A stretch of DNA of 64,000 bases from Rhizophagus clarus (lineage: Eukaryota > Glomeromycota > Glomeromycetes > Glomerales > Glomeraceae), in contig BLAL01000297.1 in assembly GCA_015698045.1 (NCBI GenBank), forward strand, positions 248,001 to 312,000, read 5' to 3'. How positions within the stretch are numbered: the stretch's first letter is position 1; every line of letters begins with the position of its first letter. Below the pieces are notes generated by a model. It had not been told where the DNA came from, ran no database searches, and worked only from the letters and a program-made list of their open reading frames with translations. Below, piece by piece: positions 35,000 through 47,103 of this stretch. The translations under genes and the position numbers were made by a program.

Positions 35000-36184
35000 C
35001 TGTAAATTATCCAACTAGGTCATATTAAAAATGTAGTATTATTTTATTAAAAAATTGGAAAAAATATTATTGAATTTTATAATAATCTTACTTCGTAGCG
35101 CTAGTAGTTAATTAGTTTAACTTATATAAATTTTTATATATGGTTTTTTTATACTTTTTTCTGCAGAGCAAGCTTCGGTTTACCTGGTTTTTAACTGACT
35201 GTAAAAGAGGTAGTGATTAATTATTGAAATGGTTCTAGAAGTAGTTGGTTATTTTTAGATAGTTTCTTGTGTAATTACTCCACCATCGAAGTAGATTTAG
35301 TTCTCTTCTATTAGTTAGTTTCATTTTTTTATTTTCATGTATCAATTTTGATGTGTTTATAATTTGTATATTAACATTTTTTAATGCATTTTAATAAATA
35401 ACAAATAAACATTTTGATAAAAGAAAACAAAGAAAACATTAAAAAATGTTTACGTTTTTTAAATGCATTTTAATAAAAAAAAAAAAAATGTAAGATTTTT
35501 TTTATGGCGAGTTACACTCATGTTGGGATGACCTAACAAGCTGGTTTAAATTTGTATTCTCTTAACTCCCCTCTAAACATGAACTCTTATTCTAATAAAA
35601 ATAAAATTCTAATAAAATATAAAACGATTTTCTGATCGTTCTAATAAAATAAAATGATTTTTTTAATCATTTTAAATAAAAAATAAAAACAATTTTTTTA
35701 ACCATTCTAATAAAAAATAAAATCATTTTTTAATCATTTAATACGTTTTAATAAAAAAAAAAAAAATGATTTCTTTAATCATTTTAATTTCACCTACTTT
35801 AATCAACTTTAATAATAATAAATTGATTTAATCAAGAAAAAACTCACATATGGCACTTGAAGTATATTATTTATAATGGAAAAAAAAAATACTGGACTGT
35901 TATGGACGACCCAGACTGCACCATGACTGGACTCGGATCTGACTCAATACAATTCAAATATCGGTTGATTGTAGGATTTGTATAACCGATTCACAAGTAA
36001 TTTCAACATAGTATTAACATCATTAATAACGAGTCTCAAATCAAAAGTATATCAAGTTTCTATCTACGTCCTATTATCAGAAAAATACTAACTTTAAAAA
36101 ACTCTCAAACTTCACAAAGTCAGTTTTTTTACGATTTATTCAGAAAAATATAGCTCTAAAAACTCATCATCATTCTTAACATAA
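35000..36184. other. Intergenic with A/T tandem repeats
   Basis: No gene supported. Units of aaaatgattttttaatcatttt and ttctaataaaaataaaa recur through 35580-35830, forming several short hairpins. Two copies of acattttttaatgcattttaataa lie at about 35372 and 35433. Confidence 0.45.
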
Positions 36185-36580
36185 GTAACCTCCCAAACTT
36201 CATTATGGAACGAACCCATAGGAAGTGAGCTACCACTATTAGGTACAGCTTTCGTAGAAACCAATTGGACAATTTACCGTCTCGATGCCATAAAAGCAAG
36301 GCTTAAAAAAGCTGACTACGAAATCATTGATAAAAATAGAGCTTTTTTAAAATTTTATGAATTTAATGATATTTGCCCAAGCGGAATTTCATGTTTCGTG
36401 CCTTTAGGAAATCCACCTCCCAATAATCCGATCAGTAGAAGGAATGACTATTATGTCATTCCAAAAGGTACTTATCTGCCTAGCGGATTAGCTCTTGTAT
36501 ATACAAATAATATGAGACTTCAGTTTCCCTCTGGATTCAAGGTGCGTGATATTTTGTTACCGTTCCTACCAAAAGTATGA
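36185..36580 (+). CDS. Exon of a Tse2-like ADP-ribosyltransferase-fold protein (partial)
   Basis: An open frame of about 130 codons without its own ATG, bounded upstream by TAA. The pattern of an early YRL, then a long gap, then YYVIPKGTYLPSGLALVYTN and a closing hydrophobic strand resembles the Tse2-type toxin domain that is widespread, and mostly unstudied, in fungi. Tse2 itself is a bacterial type VI effector. A donor-like GTGCGT at 36541 could end the exon at FPSGFK. The 5' exon was not found and the frame may be incomplete or broken. The assignment is by pattern only and could be wrong. Confidence 0.4.
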   Translation, partial: VTSQTSLWNEPIGSELPLLGTAFVETNWTIYRLDAIKARLKKADYEIIDKNRAFLKFYEFNDICPSGISCFVPLGNPPPNNPISRRNDYYVIPKGTYLPSGLALVYTNNMRLQFPSGFKVRDILLPFLPKV

Positions 36581-36731
36581 CTTTATCTTCATGGACTATT
36601 TCTTTGAAATCACCATTTGTTTTGATCTCACATAGTTGCCAACGGATATCATATTTTGTCGCATACATATTTTCTGTTAATGACTTAAAAGAGGCGTGAA
36701 GAATTTTAGAATAAATATGTTGTATTGGCAC
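36537..36731 (-). CDS. Possible minus-strand exon overlapping the Tse2-like exon end
   Basis: A 64-codon frame with an acceptor-like CTCTAAG at its start and a donor-like GTAGGA at 36562. It contains YDIRWQLCEIKTNGDFKEI, which does not look random. No partner exons or family identified. Confidence 0.22.
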   Translation of the reverse strand: MPIQHIYSKILHASFKSLTENMYATKYDIRWQLCEIKTNGDFKEIVHEDKVILLVGTVTKYHAP

Positions 36732-37421
36732 TTAGAGATTTGGTATGAGCAAACAGAAGATGCGCTAGATCAACTTTCTAAGACTCTCGACCCGGGTTTA
36801 ATCAGATTATATTAAAATGTTTACAAAATGTTTACTACATTACACGATTTTTAAACAATGACTCAAAGAAGTTGAGTGCTTGAACTGTCCGTAAGTATTT
36901 TGTTTTTTTAGAAAAAAAAATATTTGCTAAGTTATTTACAAGTATTTTTATAAAAAAATTAAGAAAAATTCTCTGTCAATATTATATTTATTAAAATTTT
37001 AGGAATAAAACAAATACAACGAATCTTTGGGTTGAATTCCTGCTTTTTTTTTTGATTTTATCTGGATAATTACACTCTAAATAACGCCAAAGTACATTAG
37101 ATGGATTTGTAACAGCACTTCCATCCAAAGTATATAATAAAAATGGGAAAAGCTAAAAATAACGCCATGTTATTATATATAAATTATTAACATCCATGTT
37201 ATCGTATATTTTTTTGATCACCGTGCTTACATCACCGGTTATGAAGAATTCACCGGGGGTGAATTTTGTTTAACCGGAAGTAAATTAGATCACCATTAGT
37301 AGTTTAAAATGTGGCTTATAATAGACTACAATAGACTTTTTTATTTTTCCCACGAATTCTTTTTTTCTCTTTTCTTCTACTTTCATTTTTACCTTTTATA
37401 ATAACTTTCATTTATTTCGCA
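36732..37421. other. Intergenic; possible left end of the MULE relic
   Basis: AT-rich. Near 37220-37300 the strings caccggttatgaagaattc and caccgggggtgaatttt, followed by ttaaccgg, resemble in inverted order the strings ccggatgggaggtgat and cagggggtgagtttt at 38905-38942, and may be worn terminal repeats. Confidence 0.3.
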
Positions 37422-38733
37422 ATGGATTTTCAAGAATTTTCTCCTTTAGTTCCTGTTGAATTTTATAATAATACTTATAATGAACCCTTAGTCGATTTTT
37501 AATACCGTAAAAGAAGAGTTGAATTTGATGATGATAATATCATACGCAAACGTACTTACGAATGTACAAAAGCAGCTCAATATCAACCAAAAAAAGATAA
37601 AGATCCTGAAAAACATCGTCAACGAAGTTCTGGATCAATTGGTTGTTAGGGTAAGGGAATGTCATAGAATTTACATTAAAAAAAGAGTTACTTAGGGTTA
37701 GGGTAAGGGAATGTGGTATAGTGTATTTACGTTAAGAAGGAGTTACTTAGGGTTAGGGTAAGGGAATGTGGCATAGTGAATTTACATTAAAAAGGAGTTA
37801 CTAACCCGGGTAAGGGAGTGTGGGATAATGAATTTAGGGTTAGGGTAAGGGAGTGTGGGATAATGAATTTAGGGTTAGGCAAGGGAGTGTGGCATAGTTA
37901 TTTAAATTGTTTATTTTTGATGAAGCTAAAATTGACATTAATATTCTTTGGCGCAAGACATGGATTAGATAAAAATGATAGAATGCTAAGCTAAAATATT
38001 TATTATTCCTTTTCTTTTAGGATTTTGAATATACGCCTCAAGATGATGCCCTTGGAAATAAATATGATTGGAAAAAGGCATTCCTTAAAGATCTTATGAA
38101 AAATATTCCAAACCCTTTGATTACTGAAATATGGAAAGTACAACCATCTATTGGTGCACAACCTTGGCTCGTACAGTATGTTATTCTATTGCAAGATGGA
38201 AGTCACATATGCACATGCTTAATGTTGATCAATAAAGGAATTATTTGCCGTCATTTTATCAAAATTCTTACAAAAAGTGCATCAGCCTTTTTTAATATCT
38301 CATTAATCCCATCAAGATGGTATAATGATCAAACTGCACAATTATCTGGAGATGAAATACATGCTTCACCATCAATTCAATTATTTAATAATTCTCAAAG
38401 TGAATCTATTCATATAACGAATATTCATACTTGGATATTATGCGTGGAGGAAATGTTTTCTAATCCAATCTATGTAAAACCTCGTAGAAGACCACCTCAA
38501 AAAGATATAAGAGTTCTTTAGAACCGCAATACACTAGCCACACAAATGCAGAACTTCGTGCACCTTTAGGAAATACATGTCAAAACGTTGATTATTCTTT
38601 GTCTGATAAAGTTTTAGCTAATAGCGAGTCAAATAATTCTAAGCAGATGAAAAAATGTGGAAGATGTAAGCAATATGCAATGCACAATAGGCGTACATGT
38701 AATGTGGATTTGTCAAAATTACAAAGTACTTAA
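37422..38733 (+). pseudogene. MULE (FAR1/SWIM-type) transposase relic
   Basis: The 5' part (37422-37648) has the FAR1-like DNA-binding start: ...YRKRRVEFDDDNIIRKRTYE, then ECTKAAQYQPKK. It contains TAA at 37500-37502 and ends at TAG. The 3' part (about 38024-38520) has the SWIM zinc-finger pattern C-T-C...C-R-H (SHICTCLMLINKGIICRHF). A further frame (38520-38733) ends with a zinc knuckle CGRCKQYAMHNRRTC. The whole DDE catalytic domain that should lie between the two parts is absent, replaced by a minisatellite. Not functional. Confidence 0.75.
37640..37905 (+). repeat. Minisatellite with TTAGGG motifs
   Basis: Five units of about 38-60 bp, each with gttagggtaagggaatgtgg (or a variant) followed by a short tail such as catagtgaatttac. 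TTAGGG/TTAGGGTTAGGG strings occur at several unit junctions. This is the fungal telomere hexamer, but the array is internal and interrupted. Confidence 0.8.
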
Positions 38734-38984
38734 TTTTATTCTTTATCATAGTGTAAAATATTTAGTTATATAATATTTTTCTTCTAATAATGTAATAAAC
38801 TTAATATGTAATAATTAATAAATAATATATGATTATTTTTAATAAGGTTAATATTAACCGGATTTTCATTTTATATAAATTTAACAAAATAAGATTATTA
38901 TTAACCGGATGGGAGGTGATTTTTCACAGGGGGTGAGTTTTAGCAACGCCGAATAAAAATTTATTTTATCTGAAAATTTTATTT

Positions 38985-39130
38985 GGGCCCGGGTTACCCA
39001 GGGGGGTCGGGTCAGAGGTCGGGTCATATAAATGTTAACCCGGGTTTTCGTACGGGTTTGTTTTTATACTCGGGTCGAGTTCGAATACATCCTCAAACCC
39101 GACCCGACTCGACCCTTTCGGAACACTATA
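38985..39130 (-). mobile_element. Loose end of a hAT-like element
   Basis: GC-rich sequence with GGGTCGGGTC repeats in both orientations, ending on the right in CGGAACACTA, which read backwards is TAGTGTTCCG, a typical hAT terminus. A related terminus (TAGTGTTCCGC) sits at 57,220. The opposite end and a transposase are not found nearby. Confidence 0.5.
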
Positions 39131-39240
39131 ATCAAAGTACTTCAACTGATAAATCTCCTAAAAAATATACTCGTAAAATTTCAGGACACGTACCCACACG
39201 GAAAAAAAAGGTCAATAAAGAAGATAGCAGGCGGTTTTAG
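39131..39240 (+). pseudogene. Coding scrap next to the hAT-like end
   Basis: A basic, codon-like stretch (STSTDKSPKKYTRKISGHV, then PTRKKK) runs to TAG at 39238. It starts abruptly at the transposon end, so it may be an exon cut by insertion. Family not recognised. Confidence 0.3.
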
Positions 39241-40596
39241 CGGGCGGAACTACCAGTGGACGAATGGTGCGACGAGTCATTTCATGCATTTGTTTTGTAA
39301 GTTAATCGTGTTATTTTAATCACTAGATTTAATATGAATTTTTTATAAATAATGATAATACATTTAAAAGACTAAAGCTACAGACACAATAATATTTGTA
39401 GAGATATATTCTCTTTCACACATCTCTGTACGACGTGTAACATAACAACCCTGGGAAAAGGGCAATATTAACAAGAGATCGGCACCAAATTTTTACCCTG
39501 GTATCATATTTCACCCAAAAAGGAAGGATATTATGATTTTACACAAGACATTTGTATTTGTTACATGTTGTTTCGAAACATTTAATATGGAAATATGGAA
39601 TAGTATAACCAAAAGAATAAATAAAACACTTATATCCTAAAGTTATCCGAACCAATCAAAAAATCACGTTTAACAAAAATAAAACAACAACAAAAGAAAA
39701 TTTTTTCTTTTTTTAAAAAATATTACTTTCTGAAAGAAGAATATATATGGTAATATCGTAAATTTTAAGGGTTAATAGAATTTCCGTAAGAATATTTTAA
39801 GTTTTTCATTTATTAATAGAACTTACGTAAGTCATTTGTTATTATTATTTAATATGTACAGTATATAATAAATTTTGAGAACGGAATTCAAAATCCTATT
39901 GTTCACTGAGCTACGGACAAAAGTAAATTGCGTAATATTGTTCTGAAGTATAATACCCAAAATAACTTTCAAAACATCTTTTTACCGATCATATTGTTTT
40001 GATTTTCACCGATTTATTTTTTTTTTATAGATCTTTAATACACGAAACGATAGCAACTTTTATATTTGTGTAATAAAGAAAGGTCACTTAAAATTAATGT
40101 TTCACAGATTTACAATGATATCACAATAAATTCGAAAAGCCTACAATAATATCATCGGGCAAAGTTGAACGCAATATGTAACGTTACCTAAGAAGAATTC
40201 ATCTTTATGATAAACAAATGTAAATAAATTTCATGGAAATTTTATTAGGCATATTAAAGTATCCTTTGTTGAATAAGTCCGATATAGGAAACAAAAGACT
40301 ATACTCCAATCAAATGACCGCCGTTAAAACGGAGTTTTACTAAATTTAGCCGTTACGTAAGTAAGTTAAAGACATTAAACCCCTAAAGGAGATTCATTCC
40401 AATATGTCTGTAATTTCTTTTTTTCTTTGGCAAAACTTGAATGTAAATAAATAAATTCATTCTTTAAATGAGAAATCTAAATGATCATGTGTTAATGCGA
40501 GAACTCCGGGTAATTAAATATATAAGTGTGAATTTTCATCAGATTTTTGTTTTTTTTTTTGTTTTTTTGAAAAAAAAAAAAAAAGGAAAAAAAATC

Positions 40597-42533
40597 ATGG
40601 ATCCCAAAAATAATTCACTTAATGATTCAAATAATGATGTAGCAATTAATATTAGCCCAAAAATTGATGAGGTTGATCGACCACATCTCGTTGATTTAAA
40701 AAACACGCCTAAAAGCATTGTACCCGAAAGTTTAAAAAACGTTCCTCTTATTTACCCATCCGTTAGTTATTTAATTTATTTTAAAAGAACTTTACAAAAT
40801 CTATTTCTTACGTTATTATTTGATTGGACAAATATTGTTACTAGTCCATTAAATTTCTTGTTAACTTTTGTATTTTTTCCTTTGGTTGCCATCATCTTAT
40901 TTTTACTTGAAATTGTTTTACGTTTCATATCCTATATGAAATGGGACGTTAATGATGATGAAAGCGTGATTCAATCTTGGTCTCGGTTATTATCTTCAAG
41001 ACCTGAACGAAGTAAGTTATTTTATTAAAAGTAATATATATATTCTTTAAACTAAATATCAAATTTATTCCTTTATTATATATAGTAGTGGAAAATCTTC
41101 GTTTAGGAATAAAAGCTTTGGACGAACTTCCTTCATCGCCTGAAAGTAAATTTCGCAAAGGATTTAACCTAAATCGTGTGCAATTCTTATTATATCTCTC
41201 AACCATTTTGCAAGAAAGAGATGAGAAAAAGGTTACTGAGGCTTATCGTATGATATCAAATTTAGAAAAATCTTTGAAAGATAATAAAAAACCTGATGAT
41301 TTACAAAAAATTCAACAAATTTATGATATTCTTAAAGAGAGTGAAATTGGAATACATAAACAATTAGAGGAGTTTAACATTAAGTTTACTTCACTATCTG
41401 AATTGAATACTCTTGGTGGCCCTTACGCTGGAATGTTTTGGTCTGATGAAGGAAACTTTATCGTTATCGCTTTAAAAGGTAAATATCTATTAATGAGTAA
41501 CGTTATATATATTTTTTTTTTTAATCGTCTTTTCTAATTTTTTTCCTTTTTTTTTTTTTTAGGAACGACGCCAACGAGTTTTAATGATTGGTTGACAAAT
41601 GCTACGTTTCAACGTATGGATGCAAGATCTTATTTATTTGGAGAAGTTCATGAAGGATTTTATATTCAACTTTTCCCTGCTGATGAATATGAATCAGCAA
41701 GAGTTGATAGAAGATGTCCAGCATCAAGAATTATTGATGCTGTTCGTATAAAAAGTGAATCTATTCGAACAAGTAACATGGAAAAGAATAATACGACCCC
41801 TGAAGATACGCCCTTAGTAAACGTATATGTTACGGGTCATTCCTTAGGAGGAGCATTAGCAACTTTGTTATTTAGTCGTTTATTAAAATCTTCTCAAAGT
41901 TTAGGAACACATTGTTTATTAAGGGATGGAACAGCATTTGCGAGTCCTTCAATTGGAGATAGTGATTTTTCAGCAGAATTTTCATCAATAAACAATAAGC
42001 ATAGTGATTCTTTATCAGAAATTTCCTCAATAAACAATAAGCCTTTTGACGAATACAAAACATTATGGAGAATCGTATGTGATAATGATATCGTACCACG
42101 CGTTCCAATAGGACATCATCATCCAAAATTACAAAGATATGCCAAAAAGGTTCATATAATGAATTATTTTCATGTTGGCAATGAAGTAAGATTTTATCAA
42201 GATGGTAGTACTCCTTCATCTATGAACAATATTTTTACCGATGACAAAGAATTAATATTTATAGAAAAAGGTTTAAGTTGGAAGGATTGGAGAAGTTTGT
42301 TCGGTCTTTATGATCCTTTTGATTATACAAAACATGATAAAAAAGCGACTTTTGATAGTAAACTTGATGATAAATTATATTCTTATGAAAAATTCTTGAT
42401 TGGCCCTTTAAGCCCCTTCCGAAATCATATGTCCCATCGCTATTTTGCTGCTTTAGAAAAAAGCAGAGAATTCTTTGATAATAATAATGGTGACCTTAAA
42501 GAGAAAAACATTTCCGAAGAAAATGTAGTATAA
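40597..42533 (+). CDS. Class 3 lipase-like membrane-associated hydrolase
   Basis: Exons 40597-41011, 41086-41478 and 41563-42533, introns phase 1, giving 592 residues. The N-terminal 140 residues include two hydrophobic segments around residues 60-115 (LFLTLLFDW, LLTFVFFPLVAIILFLLEIV), so the protein is probably membrane-anchored. The alpha/beta-hydrolase part has the oxyanion-like GTTPTSFNDW, the nucleophile elbow GHSLGGALA, an acidic segment NDIVPRVP and a C-terminal histidine in NHMSHRYF, a full Ser-Asp-His set for a triacylglycerol-type lipase (Pfam Lipase_3). It would release fatty acids from glycerolipids. The ATG at 40597 is chosen over one at 40468 because it follows poly-A and starts a normal soluble N-terminus. 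Two near-repeats of SSINNK lie inside the lipase part. Intact. Confidence 0.9.
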
Positions 42534-45143
42534 TATAACGTATTATTTTTTTTTTTTTGGTCTGCAAATAATATAACGTATTATAATGTATAATATAATA
42601 TTTGTAATAATTATTTTTGTATGTTACAATTATTTTTAAATGAATAAAATTTTTATATAACTAAATATTAATAATAACCAGTTACTAACGTATTCGATTA
42701 GTGAAACCATCATAACAAGTGCTAGTCCAAGCTAACTAGGTAGACATTATGTTGTATACAAAAGTAGCTTCGGATGCTTCCCATTTGTTAAAATACTGAA
42801 ATAAATACATGTCGCGTACTACGGTCTTTACATTTATTATAGACGCAGTGAAACTACTCAATTACTGACATAATGTTCTTGAATCGAAAGAAGAAATATA
42901 AAAATGATTTAACTTTGAGCCAAAGGTAAGTCTATTCTATTATATCTACTGTATATATGTCATATATGTTTGTTTGATCAATAAAAGTCGAACTTATGAT
43001 TCTGTTTTTAAGGAGTCAAGTTCCTTTAACTCAGGACAAAAGATTTTCTGCTCTACTACTTTTACATGCACTGTATATGTTTAATCAATAAAAATCGAAC
43101 TTACGATTCTTCTTTTAAGGAACCGTACGACATAACGCTAACAACAATCCCTTGGAAAAACTTCTTACGACAGTACGACAGTATCAGGAAGACTGATAAA
43201 ACCATCGGGAAAGCAACTGGAATTAATCATTTCGGTTAAATTAAGTCCGGCAAATCAAGTTTAACCGGTTAATTAACTGGTTAAGGAAGAAGGATTTTGG
43301 AGAATTGGGTCATGGTCATAATTCCTATGCCTCTTCCTTGGATTTCTATTTTCAACTTTATGTTAATGATTCCTTGTATAAAGGGGAGGGGAAAATGTAC
43401 GCACATTTTTCTCCAAAATTCTTAATAAAATTGCAAACGAATCTTCTATTTTTGTACGAGTTCCCTAGAATAGAGGATAAATCCTGAACTATTCATGCGA
43501 AAATAGGGATTAAAATGTTCACGTGATTGGATATAGAGGTATTATAGTCATTTATCCAAAGATATTCTAAAAATGACAAAGGACTTAATACAATAAATTC
43601 CCAATAATAGATAAATGATATATCATTTAAAGTTTAAGATATGATTACGCAACCCAGTCGTATGATCACTCTGTGCAACGATCTACAATACAAATTATTT
43701 TTCTTCGTTTGTACATTCCTACTTTTTATACGTTCTTACACATATTCGGAGGTTCGACTAAATTATTTATCAATTCAACTCTCTTATAAGGCCGTTCCGA
43801 CTTAATTGTTTGTTTAACGTCCAAAGTTTTAGGGGGGGAGAGGATTCTAAATATACAAACAAATAAAATCTTGAGAAATTTCGGAAAATTTTAGAAAATT
43901 GCAATTTAAATTTAGAGGGGGGCATTTAAACATATACTGTATGTCATTATGGTTTTATTAGGATTAAATTCTTTAAAAAATAGAGGGGGACGTTAAACAA
44001 ACAAACAAGTTGGAACAGCCTAATTAACAATGATAATTCTTCACCAATCAAATTAGGCTAGGGGATAAAACCAAATTTTATTTAACGTTAGTATCCTATT
44101 TTTATGTACAGTACAAGATGAAGGTAAATATAATTCTGCGATTATAGTGTTTGAATTAATGTAACAAAAAAATACAGTGGAATAAGCTATGTAATCAAAA
44201 TAATTTAATTGCTGCGTAAAAAAAGGTAAGTATACTTATATTGTAGAAATTATATTTGACAAATATTTATTTTTGACGAAAATTTCATAATCTTACGGAA
44301 GTAATTCCGATCATGTGTACTGTAATGACTAATGGTTTATGATTTGCAGCACATACGAATTTGCACAACTACAAAATATAAAAATCACATGAAACAGACG
44401 AAACAGATTTTCGACCACATCCTGTGATATAATTGATTTAAGAGATACTTTATAACTGTGAAAACAACAAATAATAATTGTAATTAGGACCAGAAGCTAA
44501 ATATTCTCCGTTTTATATCATCAAGTGGGCAAAATGTTTCATTCATTATAATTTTATTATTCAATTAATTTCTATTTTTATTAAAACTTTACGTTTCGAA
44601 GGGTCAAAGAAATTTGTCATGTGGTGTCGTCACACACCATTCTGGAATATAGAGTCTAGAAATTATTCGGCCTTCTTAGAATGGGAGAAACGCTATTTGT
44701 CATACATTAGTGCCTGAAAAAAGTTCGCGCGTTAGTCATATAAGGGAATTCAAAGAAGACAGCCTTACGCCATTTTTCATTGTAAATCACGTGATCAAAA
44801 TCATTTGAACCATTCTTTAAGCGCACGTTTTTGATAATTAAAAATTAGATTCTAATCTCATCTTTAAAAAAACTCACTTTCTTACTAGTGTGATTTTCCT
44901 CATTTCCTAATTATGTTAAAGTATAGTCCTATTAAATTGGTACCACAATCCGACTATAGTATTTATTTATGTTACGCAATGGCCAGATTTTTACCTCAAA
45001 GCGTTTAATCGAAACATGTTACGAAAAAATTTTTTCCTTAAAGCGTTTAATTACGAAAAATAAAAATTCTGACAGATTTTTCAAAATGTAAATATAAGAA
45101 TATTTTCTATTTATTATTATTATTATTTAAAATTGAAATACCT
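42534..45143. other. Intergenic, AT-rich
   Basis: No gene. A 45-bp block (aatcaataaaagtcgaactta, then tttttaagga) is repeated directly at about 42976 and 43080. A frame at 43305-43487 (+) is unsupported. A MITE is listed separately. The rest is plain AT-rich DNA containing several short G runs (43833-43990). Confidence 0.45.
43788..44021. mobile_element. MITE, about 234 bp
   Basis: Terminal inverted repeats of about 33 bp: the left reads aggccgttccgacttaattg then tttgtttaacgtcc, and the right is its complement with few changes, ending ttggaacagcct. The inside is G-rich and non-coding. The target duplication is not certain. Confidence 0.7.
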
Positions 45144-46415
45144 TTAAAAAAATACAGTGTTGTAAATTTGAGAAGTTTCAGTTACATCTAAATCCATAAT
45201 TTCCCAACGAGAAGTATCATTTATAATATTTAATATTTCATAATTCTTAATTTTAACTTCTACCAATCTAATAAGTTTTAAAGTATGAAGATGTTTCTTT
45301 AAAGCTAATATAACAAGATCAAAACCTATAGGACATCTATAAATTTCAAAATGTGATAAAGAATTTTGAACTTGAATTAAATTTACTAAACTATTCACTT
45401 CTTCTAACATATTATTATTAAAATCTAACCAAGAATATTGATCATATTCAATACTTATAATTATCGTTTTCAAATTTTTTGATACTTTTGCGAGAGAATT
45501 TAATAAAATTTGTTTTCTTTGTTTACTCGTACAAATGAATTCAACCAAATTTGATAAACAATTTGATGAACCTTCAAATATTGGTAAAATGAAATAAGAT
45601 TCTGGTAATCGAACGAAATCCAATGATTGTTGTTCATCATCATCATCATCATCATCCATATAAGAATATTGATAATCCTTATTTAAATGTTTACATCGAA
45701 ATTTTCCTGATTTTAATTCATTCATTTCAACTTCAATTGAAATTGATGTTAATGAATTTTCCTTATTCCTCATTAATAATTTACAAATTACAATTGCTAC
45801 CCAATCATTTAATTGATCATTATTTTGTGGTTGTTTATAATTTAATATATTATTAGAAAGGTATTTAAATAACATTATTGAATAATCATTATTAGATGAT
45901 GATGAAAGAATGAATGAAAGTGAAGTAGAAGGAAATCCAATCCAATTTAAAATAGGTGAAAAGAAATCTCCGATTGAAATATAATTATTATTATTGATTT
46001 TTGAATTTTTTGAAGCGAATTGAATCCAATCAATTATAGCGTTATGTAATTCTTCAAAATCAAGATATTTTAAATATTGTATATAATTAAATATTGGTCG
46101 ATTATAATTTGGTCTATCTCTATCTTGTCTTCTTTGTGATGAAATCTTTATTTCTTCATTAAACATAAAACATGATAAATAAGTTTCAAGTAAATTATAA
46201 GCTTGAAATTGTCTTTTTATAGCTTTTTCATTATTACATTGACAACTTTCTTTTTTACATGTATAAAGAAATCGAAAAGGTTGTTTCCATAAAATATCTA
46301 TTATATTCTTACACCAATGTCGATTTACTAATAAACATGAATGTAAATCTTCTTTATCATCTTTAAGTTCTTCAAATATTTGACGTAAACATTCCGCGGG
46401 TAAATATGATGTCAT
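45144..46415 (-). CDS. F-box protein
   Basis: Single exon, 423 residues. The N-terminus (LPAECLRQIFEELKDDKEDL, then HSCLLVNRHWCKNIIDILWK) is a clear F-box, which binds Skp1 in SCF ubiquitin ligases. The rest is leucine-rich and weakly repetitive, as in the hundreds of F-box/LRR-like proteins of these fungi, and would select the substrate. A run of nine aspartates lies at about residue 255. The start is the only ATG before the F-box. Poly-T/poly-A tracts surround the gene (46,480-46,760). Intact. Confidence 0.88.
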   Translation of the reverse strand: MTSYLPAECLRQIFEELKDDKEDLHSCLLVNRHWCKNIIDILWKQPFRFLYTCKKESCQCNNEKAIKRQFQAYNLLETYLSCFMFNEEIKISSQRRQDRDRPNYNRPIFNYIQYLKYLDFEELHNAIIDWIQFASKNSKINNNNYISIGDFFSPILNWIGFPSTSLSFILSSSSNNDYSIMLFKYLSNNILNYKQPQNNDQLNDWVAIVICKLLMRNKENSLTSISIEVEMNELKSGKFRCKHLNKDYQYSYMDDDDDDDEQQSLDFVRLPESYFILPIFEGSSNCLSNLVEFICTSKQRKQILLNSLAKVSKNLKTIIISIEYDQYSWLDFNNNMLEEVNSLVNLIQVQNSLSHFEIYRCPIGFDLVILALKKHLHTLKLIRLVEVKIKNYEILNIINDTSRWEIMDLDVTETSQIYNTVFF

Positions 46416-46480
46416 TACGGCAAAAAGGTAAAATGATGAGAGAAAAAGAATAGAGATAAAAAAGAATATATGATGATTTT

Positions 46481-46760
46481 TTTTTTTTTACGACTATTTT
46501 TTTTTTAATAAATCTTTAAACGTAATTGATTATTTTTGAAAAAAAAAAAAAATGCATATATATATATATATTTATTTGTTTATTTAAATATCGGAAGTAT
46601 CAGATGTGGCCAAAACTATTTTTTTTTTTTCATAAATCCTTTTTCTGAAAATTCCGAAAAAAAAAAAAGAGATAAACAAAAAAAAAAGCCCATTGTTTTT
46701 CCATTGTTTTATAAGGATTATTTTTTTTTTTTTTTTAAACCCTTTTTTTAAAATTTCCGC
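46481..46760. repeat. Homopolymer-rich low-complexity DNA
   Basis: Alternating long T and A runs and an (AT)n stretch at 46,556-46,572. The reading frames on both strands are artefacts of it. Confidence 0.7.
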
Positions 46761-47103
46761 AAAAGCCATTTTGATGTAACCATAAGCCATTCCAGAAAAA
46801 TAAAAAGCCATAATCAACCTTAAATTAGGAATTGTTCTAGCACCAATTATAATTTCTCCAGAAAATTAATTATGTAAATCATCGGAAAAATCGGAATATC
46901 ACGAGTTTTGGTTTATCTGCGCCTTCCTCTCTTAAAATCGTGTTCGTAAAGTTATGACGAGACCTCTCAAAAAAATATCTATATATAGGGGCATAAAGTT
47001 CACCAAGTTGTAACTCGCCATATTTTTTTTTTTTCTTGTAAAAATTATTTAGTATGCAGCGTGCAATTTCGAAATATTCTTGTGGCGCAGTAATCTGGCA
47101 TAA

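Larger units (their letters stand above)
38734..40596. other. Intergenic, mixed remnants
   Basis: Besides the hAT-like end and coding scrap given separately, 39,320-40,596 is AT-rich and holds no recognised feature. A poly-T and poly-A pair at about 40,550-40,595 precedes the lipase start. Confidence 0.4.

Noticed and set aside
37640-37905. Chromosome end (telomere)
   Set aside because: TTAGGG motifs are embedded in longer units, few in number and flanked on both sides by halves of one transposase gene.
46536-46817. Frames rich in F and K on both strands
   Set aside because: They arise from poly-T and poly-A runs.
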